From Pseudomonadota bacterium (GTDB taxonomy: Bacteria > Pseudomonadota > Gammaproteobacteria > Pseudomonadales > Cellvibrionaceae), in the NCBI GenBank assembly GCA_023416875.1, contig JAEZGT010000142.1:1-6560 (forward strand): DNA of 6,560 nt, in the 5' to 3' direction. Positions 1 through 6,302 of the stretch are shown in pieces (positions within the stretch are counted from its first letter, which is position 1; each line of letters begins with the position of its first letter). Made by a program: the position numbers and the translations under genes. The notes below the pieces were generated by a model. The model saw only the letters and a program-made list of their open reading frames with translations. It was not told the origin of the DNA and searched no databases.

Positions 1-710
1 ATGAAACCCTGCTCGGTTTGAATTCGGGGCGCAGTCTTGAGGAACCGGCAGTGCTCGCGTACTACGGCATGAACGGTGCGCGCCCTAAAGTCATCAGCTC
101 CGGCAGCGCGCTGCATATTTTTCAGAACAATCTCGCCAACGTGCAGATTATGGGACTGGAATTTTCTTCCGAAGAATCTTCTGTTAGTACCGAAGCCACC
201 CCTGGGCGTGCGGATATCGTTTTATGGGGTGCGAATCAGAACATTCTTTTTGAAGACAACAAGTTTTCTCAAATGACGATCATTGTCAAAGCACGAAACA
301 ACGCAAAGCCCGAAAATATCCGCTTGCGCCGAAATATCTGGGTTGATGACTCCGCGGTTGCGAACCTTGCCAAATTACATATCGAGGCGGCCAACGGTTT
401 GTTGATTGAGGAAAATGTCTTCAACTACAGCACTGACAAAATCGAACAGAGCGAAAACATGCATCCGCTGGCGTTGACCTCATCCAACATCAACACCGCA
501 GTGGTTCTGCGTGGCAATATTATCGTGGGCAGCTCAGGTCGCGAGGCGCAATTGTTTCCGGGTGCTATGACGCAGGATAATTTCATCACAGCGGAAATTA
601 AATCGGATCGCTTTCATGCGTTTATGGATGCAGTATCCAATCGCCCTCTGGGTTTCTGGAACGACCGCTACTCCACTTCCGCCATCGACGTTTATATGCA
701 AGCCGGCTGA
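1..710 (+). CDS. right-handed parallel beta-helix protein, C-terminal part (5' truncated by window edge)
   Basis: The reading frame is open from base 3 with no stop, so the gene begins left of the window. The TTG at 18 is an internal codon, not a convincing start. About 235 residues are visible, ending in TGA at 708-710. The protein shows repeated short beta-strand rungs ending in an Asn-hydrophobic turn, counting from the first visible codon: NILFEDNKF (80-88), IRLRRNIWV (106-114), GLLIEENVF (132-140) and VVLRGNIIV (167-175). This pattern is typical of parallel beta-helix proteins such as pectate-lyase-like and PL6/chondroitinase-B-like enzymes. The segment GRSLEEPAVLAYYG followed by ARP resembles the N-terminal rung of secreted beta-helix proteins. 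A role in binding or cleaving a polysaccharide outside the cytoplasm is inferred; I cannot identify catalytic residues or the substrate. The signal peptide would lie off the window. Parts are clearly AT-richer than the rsx genes (241-300 is about one third G+C), which may hint at a different origin. Confidence 0.75.
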   Translation, partial: ETLLGLNSGRSLEEPAVLAYYGMNGARPKVISSGSALHIFQNNLANVQIMGLEFSSEESSVSTEATPGRADIVLWGANQNILFEDNKFSQMTIIVKARNNAKPENIRLRRNIWVDDSAVANLAKLHIEAANGLLIEENVFNYSTDKIEQSENMHPLALTSSNINTAVVLRGNIIVGSSGREAQLFPGAMTQDNFITAEIKSDRFHAFMDAVSNRPLGFWNDRYSTSAIDVYMQAG

Positions 711-718
711 GCAGAAAC

Positions 719-743
719 AAAAAAGGGGCCGCGGCCCCTTTTT
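719..743. terminator. bidirectional intrinsic terminator between convergent genes
   Basis: A perfect 14-bp G+C palindrome (725-738, GGGGCCGCGGCCCC) is flanked by six As on the left (719-724) and five Ts on the right (739-743). Transcripts from either side therefore end in a GC-rich hairpin followed by a U run. It lies 14 nt after the beta-helix stop and 16 nt after the stop of the minus-strand TSUP gene, as expected for a shared terminator. An outer GCAG (711-714) and CTGC (744-747) could lengthen the stem. Confidence 0.9.
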
Positions 744-759
744 CTGCTTCAAGGTCGCG

Positions 760-1542
760 CTAAAGCACTAATTTTGTTCCCACAAAAATCAACATGATCG
801 CGAGAGCCGGCCGCAGATAGTGGTCGGCAACGCGGTTGGCGAGATGGCTGCCGATATAAATTCCGGGCAGCGAGCCAATCAGCAGATTGGCCAGCAGCGG
901 CCAGTCGACATTGCCGAGACCGGCGTGGCCCATACCGGCAACGAGGGTCAATGGGACGGCGTGGGCGATCTCCGTTCCGACCAATCGTACTGTTGGCAGC
1001 AACGGATAGAGCAGAAACAACGCGACTGTCCCGAGAGCGCCGGCACCAATCGAAGTGATGGTCACCACCGCACCTAGAACAACGCCGGTCACCACGGTGG
1101 CGTAGAGCTGCTGTCCTGGGTTCATTCGGGTAAACCAGCTGTCGTTGCGGCGGCCGTAGTCCATCAGCTGGCGTTTGAAAAGAATGGCCACGGCGGTGAA
1201 GATCAGCGCATACCCCAAGGTGGTACGGATCAGCGCGTTCATGCGATCAGTTTCCATGCTCATGCTGTGTAGCAGCCACAGCGTCAGAGCCGCAGCGGGC
1301 AAACTTCCCAGAGCGAGAGCACCGGTGATACGCCAGTCTATGTTCCCCTTCTTATGGTGTACGTGTACGCCACCGGCTTTTGTCACTGCGGCATAAAGCA
1401 AATCCGTACCCACTGCGCTGGCTGGGGGCACCCCAAAATACAGCAGAATCGGCGTCATCAATGAGCCTCCACCGACACCGGTTACCCCTACCACAAAACC
1501 TACCAACAAGCCGGCCACCACGTAGCCAATTTCCAGATCCAT
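760..1542 (-). CDS. TSUP family membrane transporter (TauE/SafE-type)
   Basis: This 260-residue, very hydrophobic protein has about eight predicted membrane segments. TSUP proteins are secondary transporters or exporters of small, often sulfur-containing anions such as sulfite, sulfoacetate or thiosulfate; the substrate cannot be read from sequence. The family's glycine-rich N-terminal signature is at residues 19-31 (GVTGVGGGSLMTP). The internal duplication is plain to see. Residues 66-81 (GNIDW, then GALALGSLP) recur at 210-226 (GNVDW, then LLIGSLPG). VGTDLLYA at 44-51 recurs as VGTEIAHA at 188-195. SIGAGALGT at 164-172 is the second-half counterpart of the glycine-rich signature. The length is usual for the family. 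The ATG at 1542 gives a normal TSUP N-terminus, although its ribosome-binding site is weak (GGCGGG about 3 nt upstream). The frame stays open further upstream without a good start. The gene is divergent from rsxA and convergent with the beta-helix gene, so it is probably monocistronic with no functional link to rsx. Confidence 0.9.
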   Translation of the reverse strand: MDLEIGYVVAGLLVGFVVGVTGVGGGSLMTPILLYFGVPPASAVGTDLLYAAVTKAGGVHVHHKKGNIDWRITGALALGSLPAAALTLWLLHSMSMETDRMNALIRTTLGYALIFTAVAILFKRQLMDYGRRNDSWFTRMNPGQQLYATVVTGVVLGAVVTITSIGAGALGTVALFLLYPLLPTVRLVGTEIAHAVPLTLVAGMGHAGLGNVDWPLLANLLIGSLPGIYIGSHLANRVADHYLRPALAIMLIFVGTKLVL

Positions 1543-1573
1543 ATACCCGCCGCAACTGTTGAAATAACCGCAA

Positions 1574-1606
1574 AGCCTGTTGAAAACGCAACAGGTGGCG
1601 CAGGCT
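1574..1606. repeat. inverted repeat with two alternative pairings, upstream of TSUP gene
   Basis: CCTGTTG at 1576-1582 pairs perfectly with CAACAGG at 1589-1595 across a 6-nt loop. The overlapping left arm AGCCTG at 1574-1579 can instead pair with CAGGCT at 1601-1606. The two pairings are mutually exclusive because they share CCTG. The element lies 32-64 nt upstream of the TSUP start codon and would be in that gene's leader if transcription starts further upstream. No T run follows on either strand, so it does not look like a terminator. Function unknown. Confidence 0.4.
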
Positions 1607-1712
1607 AGCAGCGTTATCGCAGGATTTCCAAATGATTAATAGTTAGGTGTTTATATCCAAAAGTTTTAACAGCCACTGTCCGCTCAGATTTCATCAACGG
1701 CAGAACCGGTCG

Positions 1713-1741
1713 TTCATATTCGTAAAGACGGCTTTTATTTT
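1713..1741 (+). promoter_or_regulatory. weak sigma70-like promoter candidate for the rsx operon
   Basis: TTCATA (1713-1718, 4 of 6 to TTGACA) and TATTTT (1736-1741, 4 of 6 to TATAAT) are separated by 17 bp. A start near 1748 would give a leader of about 48 nt before rsxA. This is the best-placed pair I could find in 1543-1795, but matches of this quality occur by chance. No SoxR-type or other recognised operator is visible with it. Confidence 0.22.
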
Positions 1742-1766
1742 TACTGGGAATGCGGTTAACTGCGCC

Positions 1767-1778
1767 CGCTTGCAAGCG
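1767..1778. promoter_or_regulatory. 12-bp perfect palindrome just upstream of rsxA
   Basis: CGCTTGCAAGCG reads identically on both strands. It ends 17 bp before the rsxA ATG and 9 bp before the AAAGG Shine-Dalgarno-like run (1788-1792). It could be a site for a dimeric regulator in the leader, or part of an mRNA fold near the ribosome-binding site. As a hairpin it is short, with a 4-bp stem around a TGCA loop at most. A role is inferred from position only. Confidence 0.35.
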
Positions 1779-1795
1779 TACCTATGTAAAGGTCT

Positions 1796-2368
1796 ATGGA
1801 ATTCTTCGTTATTCTGCTCAGCACCGTACTGGTGAACAATTTTGTATTGGTCCAGTTTTTAGGGCTGTGCCCGTTTATGGGTGTCTCCAATAAGCTGGAA
1901 AGCGCCATCGGCATGGGCGCAGCAACCACGTTCGTCCTCACTTTGGCCAGTATTTGTACTTACCTGGTTCACACCTGGATTCTCACTCCGCTCGGATTAT
2001 CCTTCCTGCGCACGGTCGCCTTTATTCTGGTCATCGCCGCCGTTGTGCAATTCGCCAAGATGTTCATCGAAAAAACCAGCCCCCTGCTCTATCGCGTACT
2101 CGGCGTCTTTCTACCTCTGATTACGGTGAATTGCGCGGTCTTAGGCGCAGCCCTGCAAAGCACGAACAAATCGCATACTTTTACCCAGTCCGCCCTCTAT
2201 GGCTTTGGCGCGGCGGTGGGTTTCAGTCTGGTATTGGTGCTGTTTTCCGCTCTGCGCGAGCGCTTGGCCGCTGCGGATGTGCCGGTGCCATTCAAAGGCG
2301 CCGCCGTAGGCATGATTACCGCTGGCCTTATGTCCCTCGCCTTTATGGGCTTTGCTGGACTGGTGTAA
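1796..2368 (+). CDS. rsxA: RsxA/RnfA, membrane subunit of the Rnf electron transport complex
   Basis: This 190-residue integral membrane protein with about six hydrophobic segments is close to the 193 residues of E. coli RsxA and alignable with it throughout. Signature stretches include VLVNNFVLVQFLGLCPFMGVS near the N-terminus, FLPLITVNCAVLG in the middle and ITAGLMSLAFMGFAGLV at the C-terminus. The two family cysteines are present at C25 and C113. In known Rnf and Nqr structures the equivalent residues of RnfA and RnfE hold a [2Fe-2S] cluster in the membrane that passes electrons across the bilayer. The ATG at 1796 reproduces the family's N-terminal length. Its Shine-Dalgarno-like AAAGG is unusually close, with a 3-nt spacer. 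An ATG directly followed by TAA sits at 1784-1789, overlapping that run. First gene of the operon; rsxB begins 4 nt after its stop. Confidence 0.97.
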   Translation: MEFFVILLSTVLVNNFVLVQFLGLCPFMGVSNKLESAIGMGAATTFVLTLASICTYLVHTWILTPLGLSFLRTVAFILVIAAVVQFAKMFIEKTSPLLYRVLGVFLPLITVNCAVLGAALQSTNKSHTFTQSALYGFGAAVGFSLVLVLFSALRERLAAADVPVPFKGAAVGMITAGLMSLAFMGFAGLV

Positions 2369-2372
2369 GCCA

Positions 2373-2990
2373 ATGATCGACTTGCTGTTGACCTATCCCA
2401 TCATCTCCTCGCTCGTCGCCCTCGGCGGACTGTCCGTATTTTTTGGCGCGGTGCTCGGTTTTGCCGCTGTGAAATTCAAAGTTGAAGGCGACCCGCTGGT
2501 GGAGCGCATCGACGAATTACTCCCACAGACTCAGTGCGGCCAGTGCGGCTATCCCGGTTGCCGTCCTTATGCTGAAGCGATTGCCAACGGCGACATCATC
2601 AACAAGTGCCCGCCCGGCGGCCAAACCACAGTGAACAAATTGGCCGATCTGCTCGGCGTGGATGCACCCTCTTTGGATGCCGACGCCGACGCGAATGCCG
2701 ATGTCAAAAAAGTGGCTTTTATCCGCGAAGACGAATGCATCGGCTGCACCAAGTGCCTGCAGGCCTGCCCTGTGGACGCCATAGTCGGGGCCGCCAAGCA
2801 GATGCACACTGTAATCGCCGATGAATGCACCGGCTGCGATCTGTGCGTCGAGCCCTGCCCCGTCGACTGCATCGACATGGTCCCCGTCGCCACTACCGTT
2901 AAAGATTGGGGCTGGCAAATGCCTAAACCGGCCAAAGGTCCGCATATCATCGCGACCGACAAATCGGTCCCGCAGGATCACGCCGCATGA
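2373..2990 (+). CDS. rsxB: RsxB/RnfB, iron-sulfur subunit of the Rnf electron transport complex
   Basis: This 205-residue protein has one N-terminal hydrophobic anchor (about residues 10-33). The Fes-type 4Fe-4S domain follows with C55, C58, C63 and C79 (CGQCGYPGC, then C before PPGG). Two ferredoxin-type 4Fe-4S motifs come next, C122-C125-C128-C132 and C152-C155-C158-C162, each with CP at the end. In the Rnf complex RnfB accepts or donates electrons to ferredoxin-like partners and passes them to the membrane subunits. I chose the ATG at 2373, 4 nt after the rsxA stop, because the open frame upstream (TTG at 2352) lies within rsxA and MIDLLL is a normal RnfB start. Its ribosome-binding site is weak, so translation is probably coupled to rsxA. 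An Asp-Ala repeat, LDADADANAD (101-110), forms an acidic linker between the Fes and ferredoxin domains. It helps make the protein longer than the 192-residue E. coli RsxB. Confidence 0.97.
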   Translation: MIDLLLTYPIISSLVALGGLSVFFGAVLGFAAVKFKVEGDPLVERIDELLPQTQCGQCGYPGCRPYAEAIANGDIINKCPPGGQTTVNKLADLLGVDAPSLDADADANADVKKVAFIREDECIGCTKCLQACPVDAIVGAAKQMHTVIADECTGCDLCVEPCPVDCIDMVPVATTVKDWGWQMPKPAKGPHIIATDKSVPQDHAA

Positions 2991-5203
2991 GACAGATCTG
3001 GGACATCCACGGCGGCGTGCACCCGCCGGAAAACAAGCATCAGTCGCTGCGCAATCCGTTAGCGACGATTCCTTTAGCGCCGGAATTGGTGCTACCCCTC
3101 AACCAGCACATCGGCAATCCGGCTGTGCCAGCGGTGCAGGTCGGCCAGAAGGTCTTGAAAGGCCAATTGATCGCCGACGCCCAGGGAATTTTCAGCGCCT
3201 GTATTCACGCGCCGACCTCTGGCGAAATCATCGCAATCGAAGACCGTCCCATTGCCCACCCTTCCGGTTTGAGAGCGCCCTGTATTGTGCTGCGCCCGGA
3301 TGGTGAAGACCGCTGGACTGAACTGCAGCCGTGTGAAGATCCGGCCAGCCTCGATCATGTCGCCCTGGTGGAAAAAATCCGCGCAGCCGGCTTGGCAGGT
3401 ATGGGCGGCGCCGGTTTCCCCACCGCAGTCAAGCTCAACCCCCGCTCCACCGACCGGGTGGAAACCCTAATTCTCAACGGCACCGAGTGCGAGCCCTACA
3501 TCACCGCCGACGATGTGCTGATGCGGGTATATGCTGACGAAATCATTCAAGGCGCGCTGCTGCTGGCCCGTATCGTCGGCACCCCCAAAGAAATTCTGGT
3601 GGGCATCGAGGACAACAAACCCGAAGCCATAGCGGCGATGCAGAAGGCCGCCCAAGGCACGCCGGTGGAAGTGGTGGTATTCCCAACCAAATATCCCTCC
3701 GGCGGCGAGAAGCAGCTGATCCAGATTCTCACGGGCAAAGAAGTCCCGAGCGGCAAGATCCCCGCGCAGATCGGCGTGCTGGTCCAAAACGTGGGCACCG
3801 CCCATGCGGCGTGGCGCGCCGTGCGCTACGGGGAGCCGCTGATTGAACGCATCACCACCGTGGTCGGCGAATCCCTCGAGGTGCAGCGCAATATTCACGT
3901 GCCCATCGGCACCCCAGTTGCCCATGTACTGGAGCAACACGGCTTCGCCGCCGGCCGCTGCGCTCGCATCATTATTGGCGGTCCCATGATGGGCTACAGC
4001 GTCGAAAACCCGCAGGTGCCGGTGGTGAAAACCACCAACTGCATCATGGCACCGAGCCACGCGGAAGTGCCCCCGGCACCACCGGCTCAAGCCTGCATCC
4101 GCTGCGGTATGTGCGCGGAAGCCTGCCCGGCGAGCCTGCTGCCCCAGCAGCTGTATTGGTACGCCCAGGCGGAGGATCACCAACGTCTGCAGAACCACAA
4201 CCTGTTCGATTGCATCGAATGCGGCGCCTGCTCCTTCGTCTGCCCAAGCGCAATTCCCCTGGTGCAGTATTACCGCGCGGCAAAAACCACCATTCGCCGC
4301 ATAGATGCGGAAAAACAAAAAGCCGATCGCGCCCGCGAGCGTTTTGAACAGCGTAAAGAACGCATTGCCAAAGCCGAGGCAGAGAAAGAAGCCAAACGCC
4401 TGGCCCGTAAAAAAGCTGCGGAAGAAGTGAAATCGCGCCTGGAAGAACAGAAACCTGTTGTAGTTACCGTCAATCCGGTAGCAAGCGCCCAAGAAAAAGC
4501 GCAGGCGGCGCCAGAGGATGCGGATACGCAAAACAAAAAGCTGGCGCGCCAGCTGGAAAGCGCGCAGAGCCGAGTACAGCACCTGCAGCAGCAAATCGCT
4601 GAATGTGAAGATGCCAGCCGCCGCGATGCTCTCACCGCACAACTGCGTCAGGCGGAATTAAAGCTCGAGGACACGCGCAAAAAGCTGGATGACCTGGAAC
4701 GCGGCGTCAGCCTGCCCCTTGAACAGCGTTTGCAGAATGTCGCTCAGAAGGTTCAAGCCTCACCACTCGACGCCCAAAGAAACGCCGTGGCGACCATCGA
4801 AAAGCGCCTAGCGGTTGCCCTAGAAAAGATGGAAGAAGCCGAGAGAGAGGGCAAACCCACCCTTGCAGCATTTACCCAGGGCGTAGAAAAACTCCGCGCA
4901 AAACTGGCTGAAGCTCAGGCAGAACTCGCCGAGCTGGAAAAGCAGCCACAATCCCCCGCCGATCCGCAAAACGATGCCGCTGCAGCGGCCATCGCCCGGG
5001 CGCAAGCCAAAGCGGCTGCCGCTGCAACTATGTCTCCCGAAGAAAAACACGCGGAACAGTTGCAATCCCTGCGCGACCGGGTGGCAAAAGCCCGCGCCAA
5101 GCTGGCGGATGCCGAAGCCAGCGGCAGCGATCACATCGACGCTTTGCGCACCGGCCTGGAAAAGCTGGAAGCCAAATTGGCTGACTTGGAACAGGAGAAA
5201 TGA
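2987..5203 (+). CDS. rsxC: RsxC/RnfC, flavin and iron-sulfur subunit of the Rnf electron transport complex
   Basis: This 738-residue subunit is expected to bind FMN and exchange electrons with NADH at the cytoplasmic face. The RnfC signature GGVHPPENK is at residues 9-17, followed by a barrel-sandwich (biotinyl-like) domain to about residue 100. The domain related to the complex I 51-kDa subunit follows, with GMGGAGFP (138-145), NGTECEPY (164-171), YPSGGEKQ (236-243) and GGPMMG (331-336). Two ferredoxin-type 4Fe-4S motifs have C370-C373-C376-C380 and C409-C412-C415-C419. From about residue 430 to the end is a charged Ala/Glu/Lys/Arg-rich coiled-coil tail of roughly 300 residues. It contains three related helical-hairpin units (about 523-571, 601-651 and 692-738). 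E. coli RsxC, 740 residues, also has a long charged tail, while shorter RnfC proteins lack it. The ATG overlaps the rsxB stop (ATGA), with AGGAT 8 nt upstream as ribosome-binding site. Confidence 0.97.
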   Translation: MRQIWDIHGGVHPPENKHQSLRNPLATIPLAPELVLPLNQHIGNPAVPAVQVGQKVLKGQLIADAQGIFSACIHAPTSGEIIAIEDRPIAHPSGLRAPCIVLRPDGEDRWTELQPCEDPASLDHVALVEKIRAAGLAGMGGAGFPTAVKLNPRSTDRVETLILNGTECEPYITADDVLMRVYADEIIQGALLLARIVGTPKEILVGIEDNKPEAIAAMQKAAQGTPVEVVVFPTKYPSGGEKQLIQILTGKEVPSGKIPAQIGVLVQNVGTAHAAWRAVRYGEPLIERITTVVGESLEVQRNIHVPIGTPVAHVLEQHGFAAGRCARIIIGGPMMGYSVENPQVPVVKTTNCIMAPSHAEVPPAPPAQACIRCGMCAEACPASLLPQQLYWYAQAEDHQRLQNHNLFDCIECGACSFVCPSAIPLVQYYRAAKTTIRRIDAEKQKADRARERFEQRKERIAKAEAEKEAKRLARKKAAEEVKSRLEEQKPVVVTVNPVASAQEKAQAAPEDADTQNKKLARQLESAQSRVQHLQQQIAECEDASRRDALTAQLRQAELKLEDTRKKLDDLERGVSLPLEQRLQNVAQKVQASPLDAQRNAVATIEKRLAVALEKMEEAEREGKPTLAAFTQGVEKLRAKLAEAQAELAELEKQPQSPADPQNDAAAAAIARAQAKAAAAATMSPEEKHAEQLQSLRDRVAKARAKLADAEASGSDHIDALRTGLEKLEAKLADLEQEK
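4553..5200 (+). repeat. three degenerate helical-hairpin repeats in the RsxC tail
   Basis: Three segments of about 47-51 residues share a pattern within rsxC: a charged helix, a short break, then a second helix. They lie at residues 523-571, 601-651 and 692-738. They end alike: LEDTRKKLDDLE, LAEAQAELAELE and LEAKLADLEQEK. Their first halves also correspond (RVQHLQQQIAECE, RLAVALEKMEEAE and RVAKARAKLADAE), as do the breaks (DASRRD, REGKPT and ASGSDH). The similarity is at protein level; I do not see long identical DNA repeats. Confidence 0.6.
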
Positions 5204-5235
5204 TGGCCAGCCTTACCCCCCTTCGGCGGACCTGA
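5203..5235 (+). promoter_or_regulatory. possible 10-codon coupling ORF between rsxC and rsxD
   Basis: An ATG at 5203 overlaps the rsxC stop (TGATG) and opens a 10-codon frame, MASLTPLRRT, ending in TGA at 5233-5235. That stop is 2 nt before the rsxD ATG. It has the better ribosome-binding site of the two: AGGAG at 5193-5197, 5 nt away. rsxD has only a GGCGGA-like run (5225-5230) 7 nt upstream. The arrangement would let ribosomes finishing rsxC restart here, stop, and restart on rsxD. Whether the peptide is made or matters is unknown; it could be chance. Confidence 0.35.
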
Positions 5236-5237
5236 TC

Positions 5238-6299
5238 ATGTCGTTTATCCGCGTCACCTCTCCCCATGCGCACAGCGCCAACACCACTGCTGGTGTGATG
5301 CGCCAAGTGCTGCTCGCCACCCTTCCGGGTGTGGTTGCGCTGACTCTGTATTTTGGTCCGGGCACGCTGTTGAATCTGTTGCTAGCGTGTACAACCGCTG
5401 TGGTATTTGAAGCAGCAGTGCTGAAATTGCGTCAGCGGCCAGTGATGTTTTACCTGCGTGATTACAGCGCCCTGGTGACTGCTGTGCTGCTGGCGCTGGC
5501 GCTTCCGCCCTACTGTCCCTGGTGGGTGGTAGTGGTAGGCATATTCTTTGCTATCGTCGTCGCCAAGCACTTGTATGGCGGCCTCGGCTATAACCCGTTC
5601 AACCCGGCCATGATCGGCTATGTGGTGCTGCTGATTTCCTTTCCTTTGGAAATGAGTCAGTGGGCTACGCCAGTCGGCGCGTTAGCCGATGGTCAAACAC
5701 TGCCTAGCTTTAGCGACGCCCTCGCCCAGGTATTTGGCTCAGCTGACCTTGACGGCTACAGCTCTGCCACACCACTCGATGCGCTGCGTCAAAGTGCCGG
5801 TCAGACCATGGCGGATTTGTACAGCAACCATGTCGTCTTCAATAGCGGCCGCTGGGCGGGCAATGGCTGGGAGTGGGTGAATATCGCGTTCCTGCTGGGC
5901 GGTGTGTATCTACTCTACAAGCGAATTTTTACCTGGCACGCGCCCGTGGCCATGCTCGCCACCCTGGGTGTGCTGGCGATTGCGTTTTATGACAGCGGCA
6001 GTTCCAACAGCGCCGGCTCGCCCATTTTTCACTGGCTGTCCGGCGCAACCATGTTGGGCGCATTTTTTATTGTGACCGACCCGGTGACATCGGCGGTGAG
6101 CAACAAGGGCCGGCTGATCTACGGCGCGGGCGTCGGGATTCTAGTGTTTGTTATTCGCACTTGGGGCAACTATCCAGATGCAGTGGCCTTCGCTGTGTTG
6201 CTGATGAATTTCGCCGCGCCGTTTATTGATTACTACACGGTGCCGCGCACCTATGGGCATAGCAAAGCCCCGCGCGCAACGGCGAAGAAGGTGGAGTGA
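5238..6299 (+). CDS. rsxD: RsxD/RnfD, covalent-FMN membrane subunit of the Rnf electron transport complex
   Basis: This 353-residue multi-pass membrane protein is nearly identical in length to E. coli RsxD (352) and alignable with it. The start MSFIRVTSPHAH corresponds to the E. coli N-terminus, so I use the ATG at 5238. The open frame does continue upstream to 4974, but there it reads through rsxC sequence. The covalent flavin site SSATPLD is present with T178 (codon 5769-5771), equivalent to E. coli T187, which carries FMN on a phosphoester bond. Other conserved stretches are GGLGYNPFNPAMIGYVVLLI (NPFNP at 119-123) and LSGATMLGAFFIVTDPVTSA (SGAT at 268-271). The C-terminal IDYYTVPRTYGH matches the E. 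coli IDYYTRPRVYGH. RsxD pairs with RsxG in the flavin path through or along the membrane and belongs to the family related to NqrB. The ribosome-binding site is weak, so it is probably translated by coupling to upstream genes. rsxG starts 3 nt after its stop. Confidence 0.97.
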   Translation: MSFIRVTSPHAHSANTTAGVMRQVLLATLPGVVALTLYFGPGTLLNLLLACTTAVVFEAAVLKLRQRPVMFYLRDYSALVTAVLLALALPPYCPWWVVVVGIFFAIVVAKHLYGGLGYNPFNPAMIGYVVLLISFPLEMSQWATPVGALADGQTLPSFSDALAQVFGSADLDGYSSATPLDALRQSAGQTMADLYSNHVVFNSGRWAGNGWEWVNIAFLLGGVYLLYKRIFTWHAPVAMLATLGVLAIAFYDSGSSNSAGSPIFHWLSGATMLGAFFIVTDPVTSAVSNKGRLIYGAGVGILVFVIRTWGNYPDAVAFAVLLMNFAAPFIDYYTVPRTYGHSKAPRATAKKVE

Positions 6300-6302
6300 C
6301 GC

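Noticed and set aside
709..1020. GAGCAGAAACAA occurs at 709-720 and again at 1009-1020
   Set aside because: The second copy is ordinary TSUP coding sequence on the minus strand, and the match does not extend. Two copies of 12 bp are best seen as chance.
1647..1835. 62-codon plus-strand open frame running from the intergenic region into rsxA
   Set aside because: It has no clear ribosome-binding site, its product resembles nothing I know, and it runs out of frame into the certain start of rsxA.
2352..2372. Earlier TTG start for rsxB
   Set aside because: It would add seven residues overlapping the end of rsxA and has no convincing ribosome-binding site. The ATG at 2373 gives the normal RnfB N-terminus.
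3467..4642. 391-codon open frame on the minus strand
   Set aside because: It lies entirely inside rsxC, whose plus-strand product is a clear full-length family member. The antisense translation shows no recognisable domain and is a by-product of the G+C-rich codon use.
4974..5237. Long upstream extension of the rsxD frame inside rsxC
   Set aside because: The extension translates to low-complexity Pro/Lys/Arg-rich sequence out of frame with rsxC. The E. coli RsxD N-terminus aligns with the ATG at 5238.
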